From contig JACKHP010000007.1 in assembly GCA_020638905.1 (NCBI GenBank), forward strand, positions 128,823 through 192,822: DNA of 64,000 nucleotides. Reading direction: 5' to 3'. The notes under the pieces are model-generated. The model ran no database searches. It was not told the DNA's origin and worked only from the letters and a program-made list of their open reading frames with translations. The translations under genes were made by a program, and so were the position numbers. The stretch is from Planctomycetota bacterium (GTDB lineage: Bacteria; Planctomycetota; B15-G4). Below, piece after piece: positions 35,919 through 44,416 of the stretch (the stretch's first letter is position 1; every line of letters begins with the position of its first letter).

Positions 35919-37487
35919 GTGAACTCCGACGCAGCGCAGGAGCCGACGATCCAGGCGGACGTGGCGCGCGGCCCCGACGCGAACCCCGAGGCGCCGACGA
36001 CCGCCACGGACCCGACGAACCCGCCGTCCACCGCGCTGGACGCGTCGACCGCGGCCGACCTCGAACTCGCGCGCCTCGTCGAGCGCGCGGACGAGACGCT
36101 CACCACGCCGGGTGCGGTGGTCTTCGCCGAGATGCTGGGCACGCCGCTCGTCGACGCCGAGGCGCTGCGCGTGCGCGCCGCGCAGCTCGACGCGTTCGAG
36201 GAGCGCGGCGGCGAACGCACCGCGATCCGCGCCACGCTGGCCAAGCTCGGACGTTCGGCATATCCCGAAGGCCTCGTGCACTGGGTGCGCGAACCGCTGC
36301 CCGACGCGCCGGCCGGCATGTGGCTGCACAGCGTGCTCGCGCTGCTCATGGTGGCGTCGATCGTGAACGGCGTGCTGCGCGGCAACGGCGCGTGGGGACT
36401 CGTGATGCTGCTGCTGCTGGGCAACATGGCGCTGCACTACCAGACGCGGCGCGGCATCGAGCTCTACATCGACACGCTGCGCGAGCTGGGACGCCTGGTC
36501 GCGTGCGGCCGGCGTCTCTCGCAGAAGCCGATGCCCGGCGCCGAAGACCTGTTCGCGTCGTTGCACGGACGGGCCGCGACGCTCGCGCGTCTCGCGCGGC
36601 TGACCGCCACGCTGCTGCCGACGCGCGGCGGCACCACCGACGCGCTGGTCGGCATCGCCGAGTACGTCTCGATCGCGTTCCTGGTCGAGACGCGCGCCTA
36701 CGCGAAGGTGCTGCGCGAGATGCGCAAGCACCGCGACGCGCTCGCGGGACTCTTCGACGAGGTGGGACTCATCGACGCGCTCCAGGCGGGCGCGCTCTTC
36801 CGGCAGGCCATGCCGAAGCGCTGCACGCCGGTGTTCGTCGACGACCCCGCGCGGCTCGAGGCGCTGGGCCTCGTGCACCCGCTCATCGACGACGCCGTGC
36901 CGAACGACCTGCTCCTCGAGGGACGCTGCGTCGTCATCTCGGGCTCGAACATGTCCGGCAAGTCGACCTTCCTGCGCGCGGTGGGCCTGAACGCGCTGCT
37001 GGCCCAGACGCTGTGCGCCTGCGCCGCCGAGCGCTGGACGTCGAGCCGCTTCCGCATCGTGTCGTCGATGTCCATCTCCGACGACCTCGGGCACGGCCTG
37101 AGCTTCTACTACGCCGAGGCCGAGCGCATCCTCGGCATGGTGCGGCTGGCGGGCGAGGGCACGCCCGCGCTGTGCCTCGTCGACGAGCTGCTGCGCGGCA
37201 CGAACTCCGCCGAGCGCCTGGCCGCGAGCGAGGAGATCCTGCGCTGGATCGCCGACCACGGCGCGCTCGTGCTCGTCACGACGCACGACCTCGAACTCAT
37301 CGGCGTCCTGGCCGAGAGGTACGACGCCTACCACTTCACCGACGCCCACGCCGACGACGCGCTGGCCTTCGACTACCTGCTGCGTCCGGGGACGGCCGGC
37401 ACGCGCAACGCGATCCGGTTGCTCGCGCACCTGGGCTTCCCGGCCGAGATCGTCGAGCGCGCCCGCGCACGCGTGGACGAGGGCTGA
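35919..37487 (+). CDS. Membrane-anchored MutS-family ATPase
   Basis: 522 residues. After an acidic, Pro/Thr-rich N-terminus the core carries two hydrophobic segments (VLALLMVASIVNGVLRG and LVMLLLLGNMAL, about 135-180). The MutS ATPase domain follows: Walker A SGSNMSGKSTFLRAVG (341-356), then SMSISDDLGHGLSFYYAE, Walker B ALCLVDELLRGTNSAER and the His-loop LVTTHDLEL. The mismatch-recognition domain I of MutS (Phe-x-Glu) is absent. This short type, with a membrane segment, occurs in several phyla and is not a classic mismatch repair enzyme. GTG at 35919 is chosen because AAGGGA precedes it at good spacing and the previous 144 in-frame codons overlap another gene. Confidence 0.88.
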   Translation: MNSDAAQEPTIQADVARGPDANPEAPTTATDPTNPPSTALDASTAADLELARLVERADETLTTPGAVVFAEMLGTPLVDAEALRVRAAQLDAFEERGGERTAIRATLAKLGRSAYPEGLVHWVREPLPDAPAGMWLHSVLALLMVASIVNGVLRGNGAWGLVMLLLLGNMALHYQTRRGIELYIDTLRELGRLVACGRRLSQKPMPGAEDLFASLHGRAATLARLARLTATLLPTRGGTTDALVGIAEYVSIAFLVETRAYAKVLREMRKHRDALAGLFDEVGLIDALQAGALFRQAMPKRCTPVFVDDPARLEALGLVHPLIDDAVPNDLLLEGRCVVISGSNMSGKSTFLRAVGLNALLAQTLCACAAERWTSSRFRIVSSMSISDDLGHGLSFYYAEAERILGMVRLAGEGTPALCLVDELLRGTNSAERLAASEEILRWIADHGALVLVTTHDLELIGVLAERYDAYHFTDAHADDALAFDYLLRPGTAGTRNAIRLLAHLGFPAEIVERARARVDEG

Positions 37488-37521
37488 ACGAGGCGTCGCG
37501 CGGTGAGCGGGTCGTGCCGCA

Positions 37522-37542
37522 CGCGTGACGCGTGGTCACGCG
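37522..37542. terminator. Hairpin between convergent genes
   Basis: CGCGTGA-cgcgtgg-TCACGCG, 7-bp stem and 7-nt loop, between the MutS-like gene and the HAD gene. Confidence 0.55.
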
Positions 37543-37555
37543 CGCGCGTCGCGCG

Positions 37556-38152
37556 TCACATCCCGCGCAGCAACGCGTCGAGCCGCGCGACGGCCACGTC
37601 GGCCAGCGCGCGGTACGGGAAGGCGCCGGTCACGTCGACGTAGACCGTCGCGGTGCCGGCGGCGCGTCCCGCCATGAGGTCGTACTCGAAGTCGCCCACC
37701 ATGACGGCGTCCTCGGGACGTCCACCCCAGGCAGCGAGCAGGCGCAGGATGCCGTCGGCGCTGGGCTTCGGGACGGCCTCGTCGCGGCCGAGCACGTGCG
37801 GCGGCTCGAAGTGGTCGTGCAGTCCGCAGGCGCGCAGCGTGCGCCACGCGTTGTCGAGCGAGTTGCGCGTGAGGATGCCCTTGCGCGCGCCGCGCGCGGC
37901 GAGCGTGTCGAGCAGCGCGCGTGCGCCGTCCTGGGCGATCGAGCGGTCGGCGATCTCCTCCTCGACGCGCTGCAGGTGCGCACGGATCGCGGGTGCGCGC
38001 TCGGGCGGCAGCGTCGCGAGCTGCTCGAGGATCGGCCCGGGTGCGAGTCCCAGCTCGGCGCGGATCGCGTCGAAGTCGTGCATCGGCACGGTGAGCGTGC
38101 CGTCCATGTCGAAGATCCAGAAGGGACGCGCGAGGAGCTCGGCCGGGGTCAC
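37556..38152 (-). CDS. HAD-superfamily phosphatase
   Basis: 198 residues. Motif I is FWIFDMDGTLTVPMHDF (residues about 11-27) with the nucleophile Asp and DxD, motif II GILTRNSLDNAW, motif III Lys in DEAVPKPSADGIL, motif IV MVGDFEYDLMAG. The helical cap is small and inserted after motif I, as in phosphoglycolate-phosphatase-like enzymes. Substrate not known. The GTG start (38152) overlaps the stop of the CaiB gene by 4 nt (GTGA), so both are translated from one mRNA. Confidence 0.9.
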   Translation of the reverse strand: MTPAELLARPFWIFDMDGTLTVPMHDFDAIRAELGLAPGPILEQLATLPPERAPAIRAHLQRVEEEIADRSIAQDGARALLDTLAARGARKGILTRNSLDNAWRTLRACGLHDHFEPPHVLGRDEAVPKPSADGILRLLAAWGGRPEDAVMVGDFEYDLMAGRAAGTATVYVDVTGAFPYRALADVAVARLDALLRGM

Positions 38153-39423
38153 AGCACGCCTCCTTCGCGCAGCGCCGCGCACTCGGCGTGCGACATGTCG
38201 AGCAGTTCGCCGAGCACCTCGTCGGTGTGCGCGCCCAGCGCGGGCGGTGCGCGACGCGACGTGCTCGACTCCCCGTCGAGGCGCACCGGGCACGCGACCC
38301 CGGGGACGGTCACCTCGGCGTCGCGCGCGAGGTCGACGCGCAGGCCGCGCGCGACGACCTGCGGGTGCGCGAAGACCTCGTCCAGCGCGAGCACCGGACC
38401 GCACGGCACGCCGGCCGCGGCCAGCCGCTCGTCCCACGCGGTCGAGGAGCGCGTGACGAGCACGGCCGCCAACCGCGGGACGAGCGAGTCGCGGTGCACG
38501 ACGCGGGCGGCGTTCGTGGCGAAGCGCGCGTCGTCCGCGAGCGCCGGATCGCCGAGCACCGCGCACAGCGCGCGGAACTGGGTGTCGTTGCCGACCGCGA
38601 CCACGAGGTGTCCGTCCGACGTGGCGAACGTCTGGTACGGGACGATCTGCGGGTGCGCGTTGCCCATGCGCACGGGCACGCGTCCCGAGACGAGGTGCGC
38701 GCCGGCCTGGTTCGCGAGGGACGCCACGGCCGCGTCGAGCAGCGCGAGGTCGACGTGCCGGCCGCGTTCCGTGCGCTGCCGCTCGAGCAGCGCGGCCTGG
38801 ATGCCGTTGGCGGCGTAGAGTCCCGTGATCACGTCGACGAGCGCGACGCCGATCTTGGTCGGCTCGCCGCCGGCCGGGCCCGTGACCGACATGAGCCCCG
38901 ACGCGGCCTGGATGGCGGCGTCGTAGCCCGCGCGCGCGGCCCACGGTCCGTCGTCGCCGAAGCCGGTGATGCTGCACGTCACGAGGCGCGGATTGCGCGC
39001 GCGCAGCGAGTCGGGGTCGATCCCGTGCCGCGCGAGGTCGCCGGGACGGAAGTTCTCGACGAACACGTCGCACGCGTCGGCGAGGCGACGCACGAGCTCG
39101 GCGCCCGCGTCCGTGGTGAAGTCGATCGTGACCGAGCGCTTGCCACGGTTGCACGACGTGAAGTACGCCGCGTCGCCGTGGGGGAGCGCCGCGGCATCCT
39201 CCGCGGCGCCGCGTGCCGGGTCGTCCGCGCGGCGGGGCGCGTCGGGCCCGCGCGCGTCGGACGGCAGGAACGGCGGCCCCCAGCCGCGCGTGTCGTCGCC
39301 CGTCGTCGGGCGCTCGACCTTGATCACGTCGGCGCCGAGGTCGGCCAGCAACTGCGTGCACCACGGTCCCGCGAGCACGCGGGACAGGTCGAGCACACGC
39401 AGGCCATGCAGGGGGGCGGACAC
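38149..39423 (-). CDS. CaiB/BaiF family (class III) CoA-transferase
   Basis: 424 residues. GLRVLDLSRVLAGPWCTQLL and ADLGADVIKVERP open the family fold; NRGKRSVTIDF, DVFVENFRPGDLARHGID and ITGFGDDGPWAARAGYDAAI follow, with the catalytic Asp D168. The enzyme moves CoA between carboxylic acids through an aspartyl intermediate; the donor/acceptor pair cannot be told. A 29-residue Ala/Asp/Arg-rich insert (55-83) interrupts the first domain just before the conserved YFTSCNRGK. TACGCT at 39434-39439 (reverse) is only 10 nt before the start, so a leaderless mRNA is possible. The HAD gene overlaps its 3' end. Confidence 0.92.
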   Translation of the reverse strand: MSAPLHGLRVLDLSRVLAGPWCTQLLADLGADVIKVERPTTGDDTRGWGPPFLPSDARGPDAPRRADDPARGAAEDAAALPHGDAAYFTSCNRGKRSVTIDFTTDAGAELVRRLADACDVFVENFRPGDLARHGIDPDSLRARNPRLVTCSITGFGDDGPWAARAGYDAAIQAASGLMSVTGPAGGEPTKIGVALVDVITGLYAANGIQAALLERQRTERGRHVDLALLDAAVASLANQAGAHLVSGRVPVRMGNAHPQIVPYQTFATSDGHLVVAVGNDTQFRALCAVLGDPALADDARFATNAARVVHRDSLVPRLAAVLVTRSSTAWDERLAAAGVPCGPVLALDEVFAHPQVVARGLRVDLARDAEVTVPGVACPVRLDGESSTSRRAPPALGAHTDEVLGELLDMSHAECAALREGGVL

Positions 39424-39433
39424 GGGACCGCCG

Positions 39434-39439
39434 AGCGTA
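39434..39439 (-). promoter_or_regulatory. Candidate -10 box TACGCT, leaderless arrangement
   Basis: TACGCT on the reverse strand ends 10 nt before the ATG of the CoA-transferase. Transcription would begin at or within a few bases of the start codon. Confidence 0.35.
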
Positions 39440-39466
39440 GCGCGTCCGTCCGCGCCGGAGAACGCT

Positions 39467-40357
39467 TCAGCCCCGCGTCGCGCTCACGTAGATGTGGCAC
39501 GGCGGGACGTGCACCACGAGCACGTCCCGCGCGTCGAGGCCGGCCAGCAGGTCGCGTGCCTCCTGCTCGGTGAACCAGTGGCCCATGTAGCGCTCGCCTG
39601 CGAGGGACGGATCGGGCGCGGCGACGTCGTCGGGGCCGACGGGCCGCGACGGGTCGGCCCGCGAGCGATCGGCATCGTCGACGGGCGCGCCGGACCTCGG
39701 CGGCGCGGTCGCGTCCCCGGCCGGCGGGTCGGCATGGCTCTCGGTGGCCGGCGTCGTCGCGGTCGGCGTCGCCACGATCGGCCCGGGCCCGCTCGCCTCG
39801 CGATCGCTCGGCACGCGGCTCGGCTGCTCGTCGTCCGCCGGCAGGCCGAGCAACTGGAAGCGCAGCACGCCGCCGGGCGCGAGGCGCTCCCAGCCCGCGT
39901 GGACGAGCGCGCGGGCCACGTCACGCGGGCAGTGGATCAGCACGGCGACCGAGATCACGAGCGCGTAGTGGCGGTCGCACGCGCCGGCGGGCACGCCCAG
40001 TCCATCGGACTCGAAGAAGCGCGCGCGCGGTTCGCCGGCGAGGCGCCGGCGCGCCTCGGCGACCATCGACGGCGCCACGTCGAGGCCGGTGTAGCTGCGC
40101 GTGCGCGCGAGCAGCTCGGGGACGAGCCGTCCCACGCCGCAACCCAGCGCGAGCACGTCGGCCTCGGCGAGGAACCCGGGCGAGAGGCCGGTCGTGATGA
40201 AGGCGACGTCCTGCGTCGCCTGGGCGGCCCAGCGGCGCTCGTCGTCCCAGCCCTCGTGGGAGGCGACGAAGAAGTCACGCGCCTCCGAGCGCGCGCGGTC
40301 TTCCCATTCGTTCTTGAGGCGCTCGGCCTCGTGCCCGACGTCGTCGTCCCGGCTCAT
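39467..40357 (-). CDS. SAM-dependent methyltransferase with low-complexity insert
   Basis: 296 residues. The class I methyltransferase fold is seen in VLALGCGVGRLVPELL (68-83, motif I), YTGLDVAPSMVAEARRRL (motif II) and ALVISVAVLIHCPRD (post-motif). Motif I lacks the usual acidic residue before GCG (it is LALGCG). Residues about 175-252 are a Pro/Ala/Thr/Asp-rich insert (ATPTATTPATESHADPPAGD and on) placed between strands 5 and 6; the fold resumes with RYMGHWFTEQEARDLLAGLD. The substrate is unknown. An extended -10 (TGCTAGAAT, reverse, 40432-40440) lies about 75 nt upstream. The insert makes it unusual for its family. Confidence 0.85.
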   Translation of the reverse strand: MSRDDDVGHEAERLKNEWEDRARSEARDFFVASHEGWDDERRWAAQATQDVAFITTGLSPGFLAEADVLALGCGVGRLVPELLARTRSYTGLDVAPSMVAEARRRLAGEPRARFFESDGLGVPAGACDRHYALVISVAVLIHCPRDVARALVHAGWERLAPGGVLRFQLLGLPADDEQPSRVPSDREASGPGPIVATPTATTPATESHADPPAGDATAPPRSGAPVDDADRSRADPSRPVGPDDVAAPDPSLAGERYMGHWFTEQEARDLLAGLDARDVLVVHVPPCHIYVSATRG

Positions 40358-40431
40358 GGTCTCGCATTCCCCTTCGACGGAGACACCCGCCCGCGGGCTC
40401 GGCGTCGTGCCCGCACTCGGACTCGCGATCG

Positions 40432-40440
40432 ATTCTAGCA
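40432..40440 (-). promoter_or_regulatory. Extended -10 candidate TGCTAGAAT
   Basis: On the reverse strand, 75-83 nt before the methyltransferase start, in the 105-bp gap after the 128-residue gene. Confidence 0.35.
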
Positions 40441-40462
40441 GTCCGGCGACGGTGCGTGCGTC

Positions 40463-40849
40463 TCAGGGGAAGCGCCGCCGGACCGAGGCGCGCGCGAGCA
40501 GCGCGTCCACGCACTCGTCCGACTCGCCGAACTGGAGCCCGCCGGCGATGCTGTCCGGCGCCCAGAGCGCGAAGCGCCGGCCGTCCTCGCGCTCGAAAAA
40601 GATTCCCGTGTCGTCGTGCACGCTCTCCTCGCCCCGTGTCTCGCGGTGATCGAGGACGAGGATCGAGGTGATCGGGGCGTTCCACCAGTCGCTCAGCTCG
40701 ATCTCGCTGGGCGGCACGACCATGTGATCGGTCGAGAGGGTGGACACGCGCAAGCCGACCAACCCGGCGAGCACCGCCTCCTCGTCGGCCGAGAGGAGGC
40801 GCGTCACGTGGCCCGTCGGCGGTCCTTCGTCGGGGGCCCGGACCGGCAT
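40463..40849 (-). CDS. Hypothetical protein
   Basis: 128 residues, no family recognised. It reads as a soluble globular protein (ILVLDHRETRGEESVHDDTG, then IFFEREDGRRFALWAPDSIA) with a C-terminal helix. Its composition and codon use look genuine. ATG at 40849 avoids the Arg/Ser-rich extension that overlaps the divergent flavodoxin promoter. It precedes the methyltransferase gene on the same strand by 105 bp. Confidence 0.6.
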   Translation of the reverse strand: MPVRAPDEGPPTGHVTRLLSADEEAVLAGLVGLRVSTLSTDHMVVPPSEIELSDWWNAPITSILVLDHRETRGEESVHDDTGIFFEREDGRRFALWAPDSIAGGLQFGESDECVDALLARASVRRRFP

Positions 40850-40878
40850 GGTTCGGCTCGGGCTGCGCCTCCGCGCGC

Positions 40879-40906
40879 TTGACCCCGGGCGCTCCGCGGC
40901 TAGACT
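40879..40906 (+). promoter_or_regulatory. Promoter candidate TTGACC-16-TAGACT
   Basis: TTGACC at 40879-40884 and TAGACT at 40901-40906, 16 nt apart, giving a leader of about 75 nt for the flavodoxin gene. Clear two-box match in GC-rich DNA. Confidence 0.5.
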
Positions 40907-40985
40907 GTGCTGCAACTGCGTCTCAATACTGGGCGAGGCGCGGCCCGTGCTCCCGGCCCCGACTCTTCCGATCCCGACCCGTCCC

Positions 40986-41618
40986 ATGCGCCTCGGCCTG
41001 TTCTACGGCAGCACCCTCGGACACACGGCCGGCGTGGCCTGCAGGCTCGCCGCGCGGTTGGGTCCGGCGGTGGCGCGCACGGCGAGCGTGGCCGGGCTGA
41101 CGGCCGGCGACCTCGAGGGCTACGACGCGCTCGTGCTCGGCACCTCGACCTGGTACCTGGGTGCGCTGCAGGACGACTGGGAGCGCTTCCTGGGCCAGCT
41201 CGAGCGCGCCGACCTGCGCGGCGTGCCGGTGGCCTTCTTCGGCACCGGCGACCAGGACGGCTTCCCGGTCACCTTCGTCGACGCCATGGGACGCCTGCGC
41301 GAGCGCGTCGCCGGGCGCGGTGCCGACGTGCGCTTCGGAGTCTCCGACGACCGTCGCTACGACTTCGGCGCCAGTCGTGCGCTGCTGCCCGACGGACGCT
41401 TCTGCGGCCTGGCCCTCGACGAGGACAACCAGTCGGCGCTCACCGACGAGCGGCTCGACCGCTGGGCCGCGCAACTGGGCCGCGAGCTGCGCCTGCCGCG
41501 CGAGCCGGCGCGTCCGCGCTCGCGCACGCTGCGCGTCGTCGGACGCGTCGTCGACGCGGGCGCATTCGTCGAGCGCGCCGCGGTGCGCGCGCTGCGCGGC
41601 GCTCCGATCGCGCGCTGA
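40986..41618 (+). CDS. Flavodoxin
   Basis: 210 residues, slightly longer than the 170-180 of common long-chain flavodoxins. The FMN phosphate loop is YGSTLGHTAG (7-16), and LVLGTSTWYLGALQDDWERF holds the first flavin-contacting Trp/Tyr loop; FFGTGDQDGFPVTFVDAMGR is the second. It carries single electrons in the cytoplasm, often replacing ferredoxin under iron limitation. The extra 35 C-terminal residues are basic. ATG at 40986 begins the beta strand directly. It lies alone between its promoter and a lone sigma factor gene. Confidence 0.9.
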   Translation: MRLGLFYGSTLGHTAGVACRLAARLGPAVARTASVAGLTAGDLEGYDALVLGTSTWYLGALQDDWERFLGQLERADLRGVPVAFFGTGDQDGFPVTFVDAMGRLRERVAGRGADVRFGVSDDRRYDFGASRALLPDGRFCGLALDEDNQSALTDERLDRWAAQLGRELRLPREPARPRSRTLRVVGRVVDAGAFVERAAVRALRGAPIAR

Positions 41619-41847
41619 GTCAGCGCGTCGCGCGCCGGGCCCGCGGCGGACATGCGGTTCGCTCTCCGTGTCGTCGCATGCATACGGCTCGACGTCTGTC
41701 GTCGCGGCGATGACGCGTATCGGTGCGTCCCACATCGCTCCCGACCGACACGAATTTTTAAGGGTACTCGGGGGCGTTTCGACGCCCACTCCTTGCGCGG
41801 GGTCGGTCGGCGCCGTCCCTCGCGTTGCTCCTCCGGAGGACGATCCG

Positions 41848-42474
41848 ATGTCCGTGCCCATCACCACCCATGTGCCCGAGAACACATCTGACGAACAGCA
41901 GCTCCTGCTGCGCGCGCAAGGCGGCGACGAACGCGCACTCGGCGAGCTGCTGCGCAAGCACAGGCCGGCGGTGCTCGGCTTCGTCCGACGCTCGATGTCG
42001 CACGAGCTCGCGGCCCAGGTCGACGTCGAGGACATCGTGCAGGAGGTCGTCCTCGAGGCGGTCTCGCACCTCGACGCGGTGGACGATGTGCGCAGGCTGG
42101 CCGGTTTCCTGCGCAGGATCGCGGCCCGGCGCGTGATCGACAGCGCCCGCTTCCACAGGCGCGCCCGGCGCGACGCGGGCAGGCGCGTCCCGCTCGACGT
42201 CCCGCGCGGCGACGGGCACGCAGCGGGCGAGCTCATGGCGCCCTGCGGCACGCCTTCCTCGGTGGTTTCGCGCGCCGAGCAGCACCGCCACATCCTGGCC
42301 GGGATCTCGAAGCTGACGCCCGACCACCGAGAGGTGATCCGGCTGCGTGACCTCGAACAGCTCGGCTGGCCCGAGATCCGCGACCGCATGCAGCGCGGCT
42401 CGATCGACGCCGTGCGCATGCTCTACCAGCGCGCGGTGGTCCAACTGCGCCGTCAGCTCGGGCTCGGCGGCTGA
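41848..42474 (+). CDS. ECF-type sigma factor, no kinase partner nearby
   Basis: 208 residues. Region 2: LGELLRKHRPAVLGFVRRSM and QVDVEDIVQEVVLEAVSHLD; region 4: KLTPDHREVIRLRDLEQLGW, with PEIRDRMQRGSIDAVRMLYQ as the HTH. CGGAGGA precedes the ATG at 41848 at ideal spacing. Unlike the two other sigma factors here there is no kinase or anti-sigma gene beside it. The 229-bp upstream gap has an AT-rich patch (gaatttttaagggtact, near 41752) that is striking in this DNA and may hold its promoter. It converges on AIM24 with a 2-bp gap, so no terminator fits between them. Confidence 0.9.
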   Translation: MSVPITTHVPENTSDEQQLLLRAQGGDERALGELLRKHRPAVLGFVRRSMSHELAAQVDVEDIVQEVVLEAVSHLDAVDDVRRLAGFLRRIAARRVIDSARFHRRARRDAGRRVPLDVPRGDGHAAGELMAPCGTPSSVVSRAEQHRHILAGISKLTPDHREVIRLRDLEQLGWPEIRDRMQRGSIDAVRMLYQRAVVQLRRQLGLGG

Positions 42475-42476
42475 AC

Positions 42477-43274
42477 TCAGCCGTTGTCGCCGCCGAGCAG
42501 GCGTCCGAGTCCACCCAGCACCGAACCCTCGCCGGAGCTCCGGCCGCCGTGTCGTGGGGCCGAGGCGATGATGCGGTCGGCCAGGCGGCTGAACGGCAGC
42601 GACTGGAGGTAGATCGTGCCCGGCCCGGTGAGGCAGGCCAGGAACAGCCCCTCGCCGCCGAACAGCATCGACCCGACGCCGCGCACGCGTTCGATGTCGT
42701 AGTCGACGCCGGCGTCGAAGCCCACGATGCAGCCCGTGTCGACCTGCAGCCGTTCGCTCGCCGCGAGTTCGCGCCGGATCACGGTGCCGCCCGCGTGCAC
42801 GAAGCCCATCCCGTCGCCGGTCAGCTTCTGCAGGATGAATCCCTCACCGCCGAAGAGACCCGCGCCGAAGCGCTTGGTGAACGCGACCGAGACCGAGGTG
42901 CCCATCGCCGCGCACAGGAAGGCCTGCTTCTGGCACAGGAAGGTGCCGCCGTGCGCGGCCAGGTCGATCGGGACGATCTTGCCCGGGTACGGCGCGCCGA
43001 AGGCCACCGTCGCGCGTTGCGAACCGCGCGCGGTGAAGTGCGTCATGAACAGGCTCTCGCCGGTGATCACGCGCTTGCCCATGCTGAAGAGCGAGTCGAG
43101 GAAGCCCGACGACGGATTGCTGCCGTCGCCCATCTTCGTCTCCATCTCGATCGTCGGATCCTTGAACATCATCGCGCCGGCCTCGGCGACGACGGTCTCG
43201 TTCGGGTCGAGCGTGATCTCGACGAACTGCATGTCGTCGCCGTGGACGACGTGATCGATCTCGTGTGAACGCAT
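42477..43274 (-). CDS. AIM24 family protein (TIGR00266-type)
   Basis: 265 residues. EITLDPNETVVAEAGAMMFK opens the family fold. MGKRVITGESLFMTHFTARG and GTFLCQKQAFLCAAMGTSVS are highly typical, as is GEGLFLACLTGPGTIYLQSL near the end. The fold is a beta-prism-like trimer; in bacteria its function is unknown, with ties to membrane or stress response. ATG at 43274 begins the conserved part; the upstream in-frame extension crosses a TACGAT -10 (43315-43320, reverse). Confidence 0.92.
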   Translation of the reverse strand: MRSHEIDHVVHGDDMQFVEITLDPNETVVAEAGAMMFKDPTIEMETKMGDGSNPSSGFLDSLFSMGKRVITGESLFMTHFTARGSQRATVAFGAPYPGKIVPIDLAAHGGTFLCQKQAFLCAAMGTSVSVAFTKRFGAGLFGGEGFILQKLTGDGMGFVHAGGTVIRRELAASERLQVDTGCIVGFDAGVDYDIERVRGVGSMLFGGEGLFLACLTGPGTIYLQSLPFSRLADRIIASAPRHGGRSSGEGSVLGGLGRLLGGDNG

Positions 43275-43314
43275 CGGGGTTTCCTCGCGCTGGGGACGGA
43301 CGACGACGTCGCAG

Positions 43315-43323
43315 ATCGTAGCA
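43315..43323 (-). promoter_or_regulatory. Extended -10 candidate TGCTACGAT
   Basis: GGCTGCTACGATCTGC on the reverse strand, about 41 nt before AIM24. The same GGCTGCTACG word stands before the genes at 25812 and 44425. Confidence 0.35.
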
Positions 43324-43345
43324 GCCGCCGCACGCGCCCCGCGCG

Positions 43346-44383
43346 TCACGCGCGCAGCCCCGGCCACGACGCGGACATCACGCGCCGGCTGCGCGCGACG
43401 ACGTCCTGCACCGAACGCGAGATGGGCGCGTCGAAGCCGCGCGGCCCGGCGTCGGCGCCGGTGAGCGCGCGGAGCGCCGCACGCACGCCGGCGGTGACTC
43501 CGGCGGGATCGTAGCCGCCCTCGAGCGCGAGCACGAGGCGTCCCGGACAGTGGCGCGCGGCCCAGCGCGCGAAGAGCGCGTAGAGCGCGGCGAAGCCGTC
43601 GGCGGTGATCGCCATGCCGCCCAGGGGGTCGTCCTTCCAGACATCGAAGCCGGCGCTCACGACGATCAGCTCGGGACGGAAGGCGTCCACCACGGGTTCG
43701 ACCGCCGTCGCGTAGAGGTGCAGCAGCTCGGCGTCGGTGAGTCCCGCGTCGAGCGGCAGGTTGAGCGTGCGTCCCGTGCCGTCACCCTCGCCGACGTCGT
43801 GCAGCGCGCCCGTCCCGGGATAGAACGGGAAGCGATGGCTCGAGACGTAGAGCACGTCGCCGCGACGCCGGAAGGCGTCCTGCGTGCCGTTGCCGTGGTG
43901 GACGTCGGGGTCGAGCACGAGCACGCGCGACAGGCCGCCCTCGGCGATCGCCGCCGCCGCCGCGATCGCGACGTTGTTGAGCAGGCAGAAGCCCATCGCG
44001 CGCGACGGCTCGGCGTGGTGTCCCGGCGGACGCACGAGCGCGCACGCTCCGTGCGCGTGGCCGTCGAGCACCGCGCGCACGCCGTCGAGCACGGCGCCCG
44101 CGCCCGCCAGCGCGCACTCCCAGCTGCGTTCGCTCGTGGACGTGTCGGCGTCGAGCTGCACGCGTCGTCCGGCGACCGACTCGAGCGCGCGCACGTAGGC
44201 CTCGCCGTGCACGCGCAGGAGGTCAGAGCGCGCCGCGCGCGTCGGCGCGGCGCTGCGCGTCCCGGCGATCGGGTCGGCGTCGAGGCTCGCGAGCAGCGGA
44301 CGCAGCCGCCCCGCGTTCTCGGGATGACCCGGCCCGGGGTCGTGCTCGAGGAACAGGTCGTCGCGCAGGATGAGCGTGTCCAT
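43346..44383 (-). CDS. Histone deacetylase family (class II-like) amidohydrolase
   Basis: 345 residues, normal length. RPPGHHAEPSRAMGFCLLNN (118-137) holds the charge-relay His pair H122/H123. LDPDVHHGNGTQD (157-169) and SAGFDVWKDDPLGG supply the zinc ligands D160, H162 and the later Asp. ALEGGYDP near the end carries the catalytic Tyr. Bacterial members remove acetyl groups from polyamines or other small molecules; this is a zinc enzyme in the cytoplasm. ATG at 44383 is just 8 nt from a TATCTT box (reverse, 44392-44397), so leaderless initiation is likely. Divergent from the GT87 gene. Confidence 0.93.
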   Translation of the reverse strand: MDTLILRDDLFLEHDPGPGHPENAGRLRPLLASLDADPIAGTRSAAPTRAARSDLLRVHGEAYVRALESVAGRRVQLDADTSTSERSWECALAGAGAVLDGVRAVLDGHAHGACALVRPPGHHAEPSRAMGFCLLNNVAIAAAAAIAEGGLSRVLVLDPDVHHGNGTQDAFRRRGDVLYVSSHRFPFYPGTGALHDVGEGDGTGRTLNLPLDAGLTDAELLHLYATAVEPVVDAFRPELIVVSAGFDVWKDDPLGGMAITADGFAALYALFARWAARHCPGRLVLALEGGYDPAGVTAGVRAALRALTGADAGPRGFDAPISRSVQDVVARSRRVMSASWPGLRA

Positions 44384-44391
44384 GGCGATCG

Positions 44392-44416
44392 AAGATACCG
44401 CGCCGGCTGCTACGCT
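44392..44416. promoter_or_regulatory. Face-to-face divergent -10 boxes, both close to start codons
   Basis: TATCTT (reverse, 44392-44397) lies 8 nt from the HDAC ATG at 44383. TACGCT (forward, 44411-44416; extended TGCTACGCT) lies 8 nt from the GT87 ATG at 44425. The whole gap is 41 bp, so each mRNA should begin at or next to its start codon. Confidence 0.45.
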
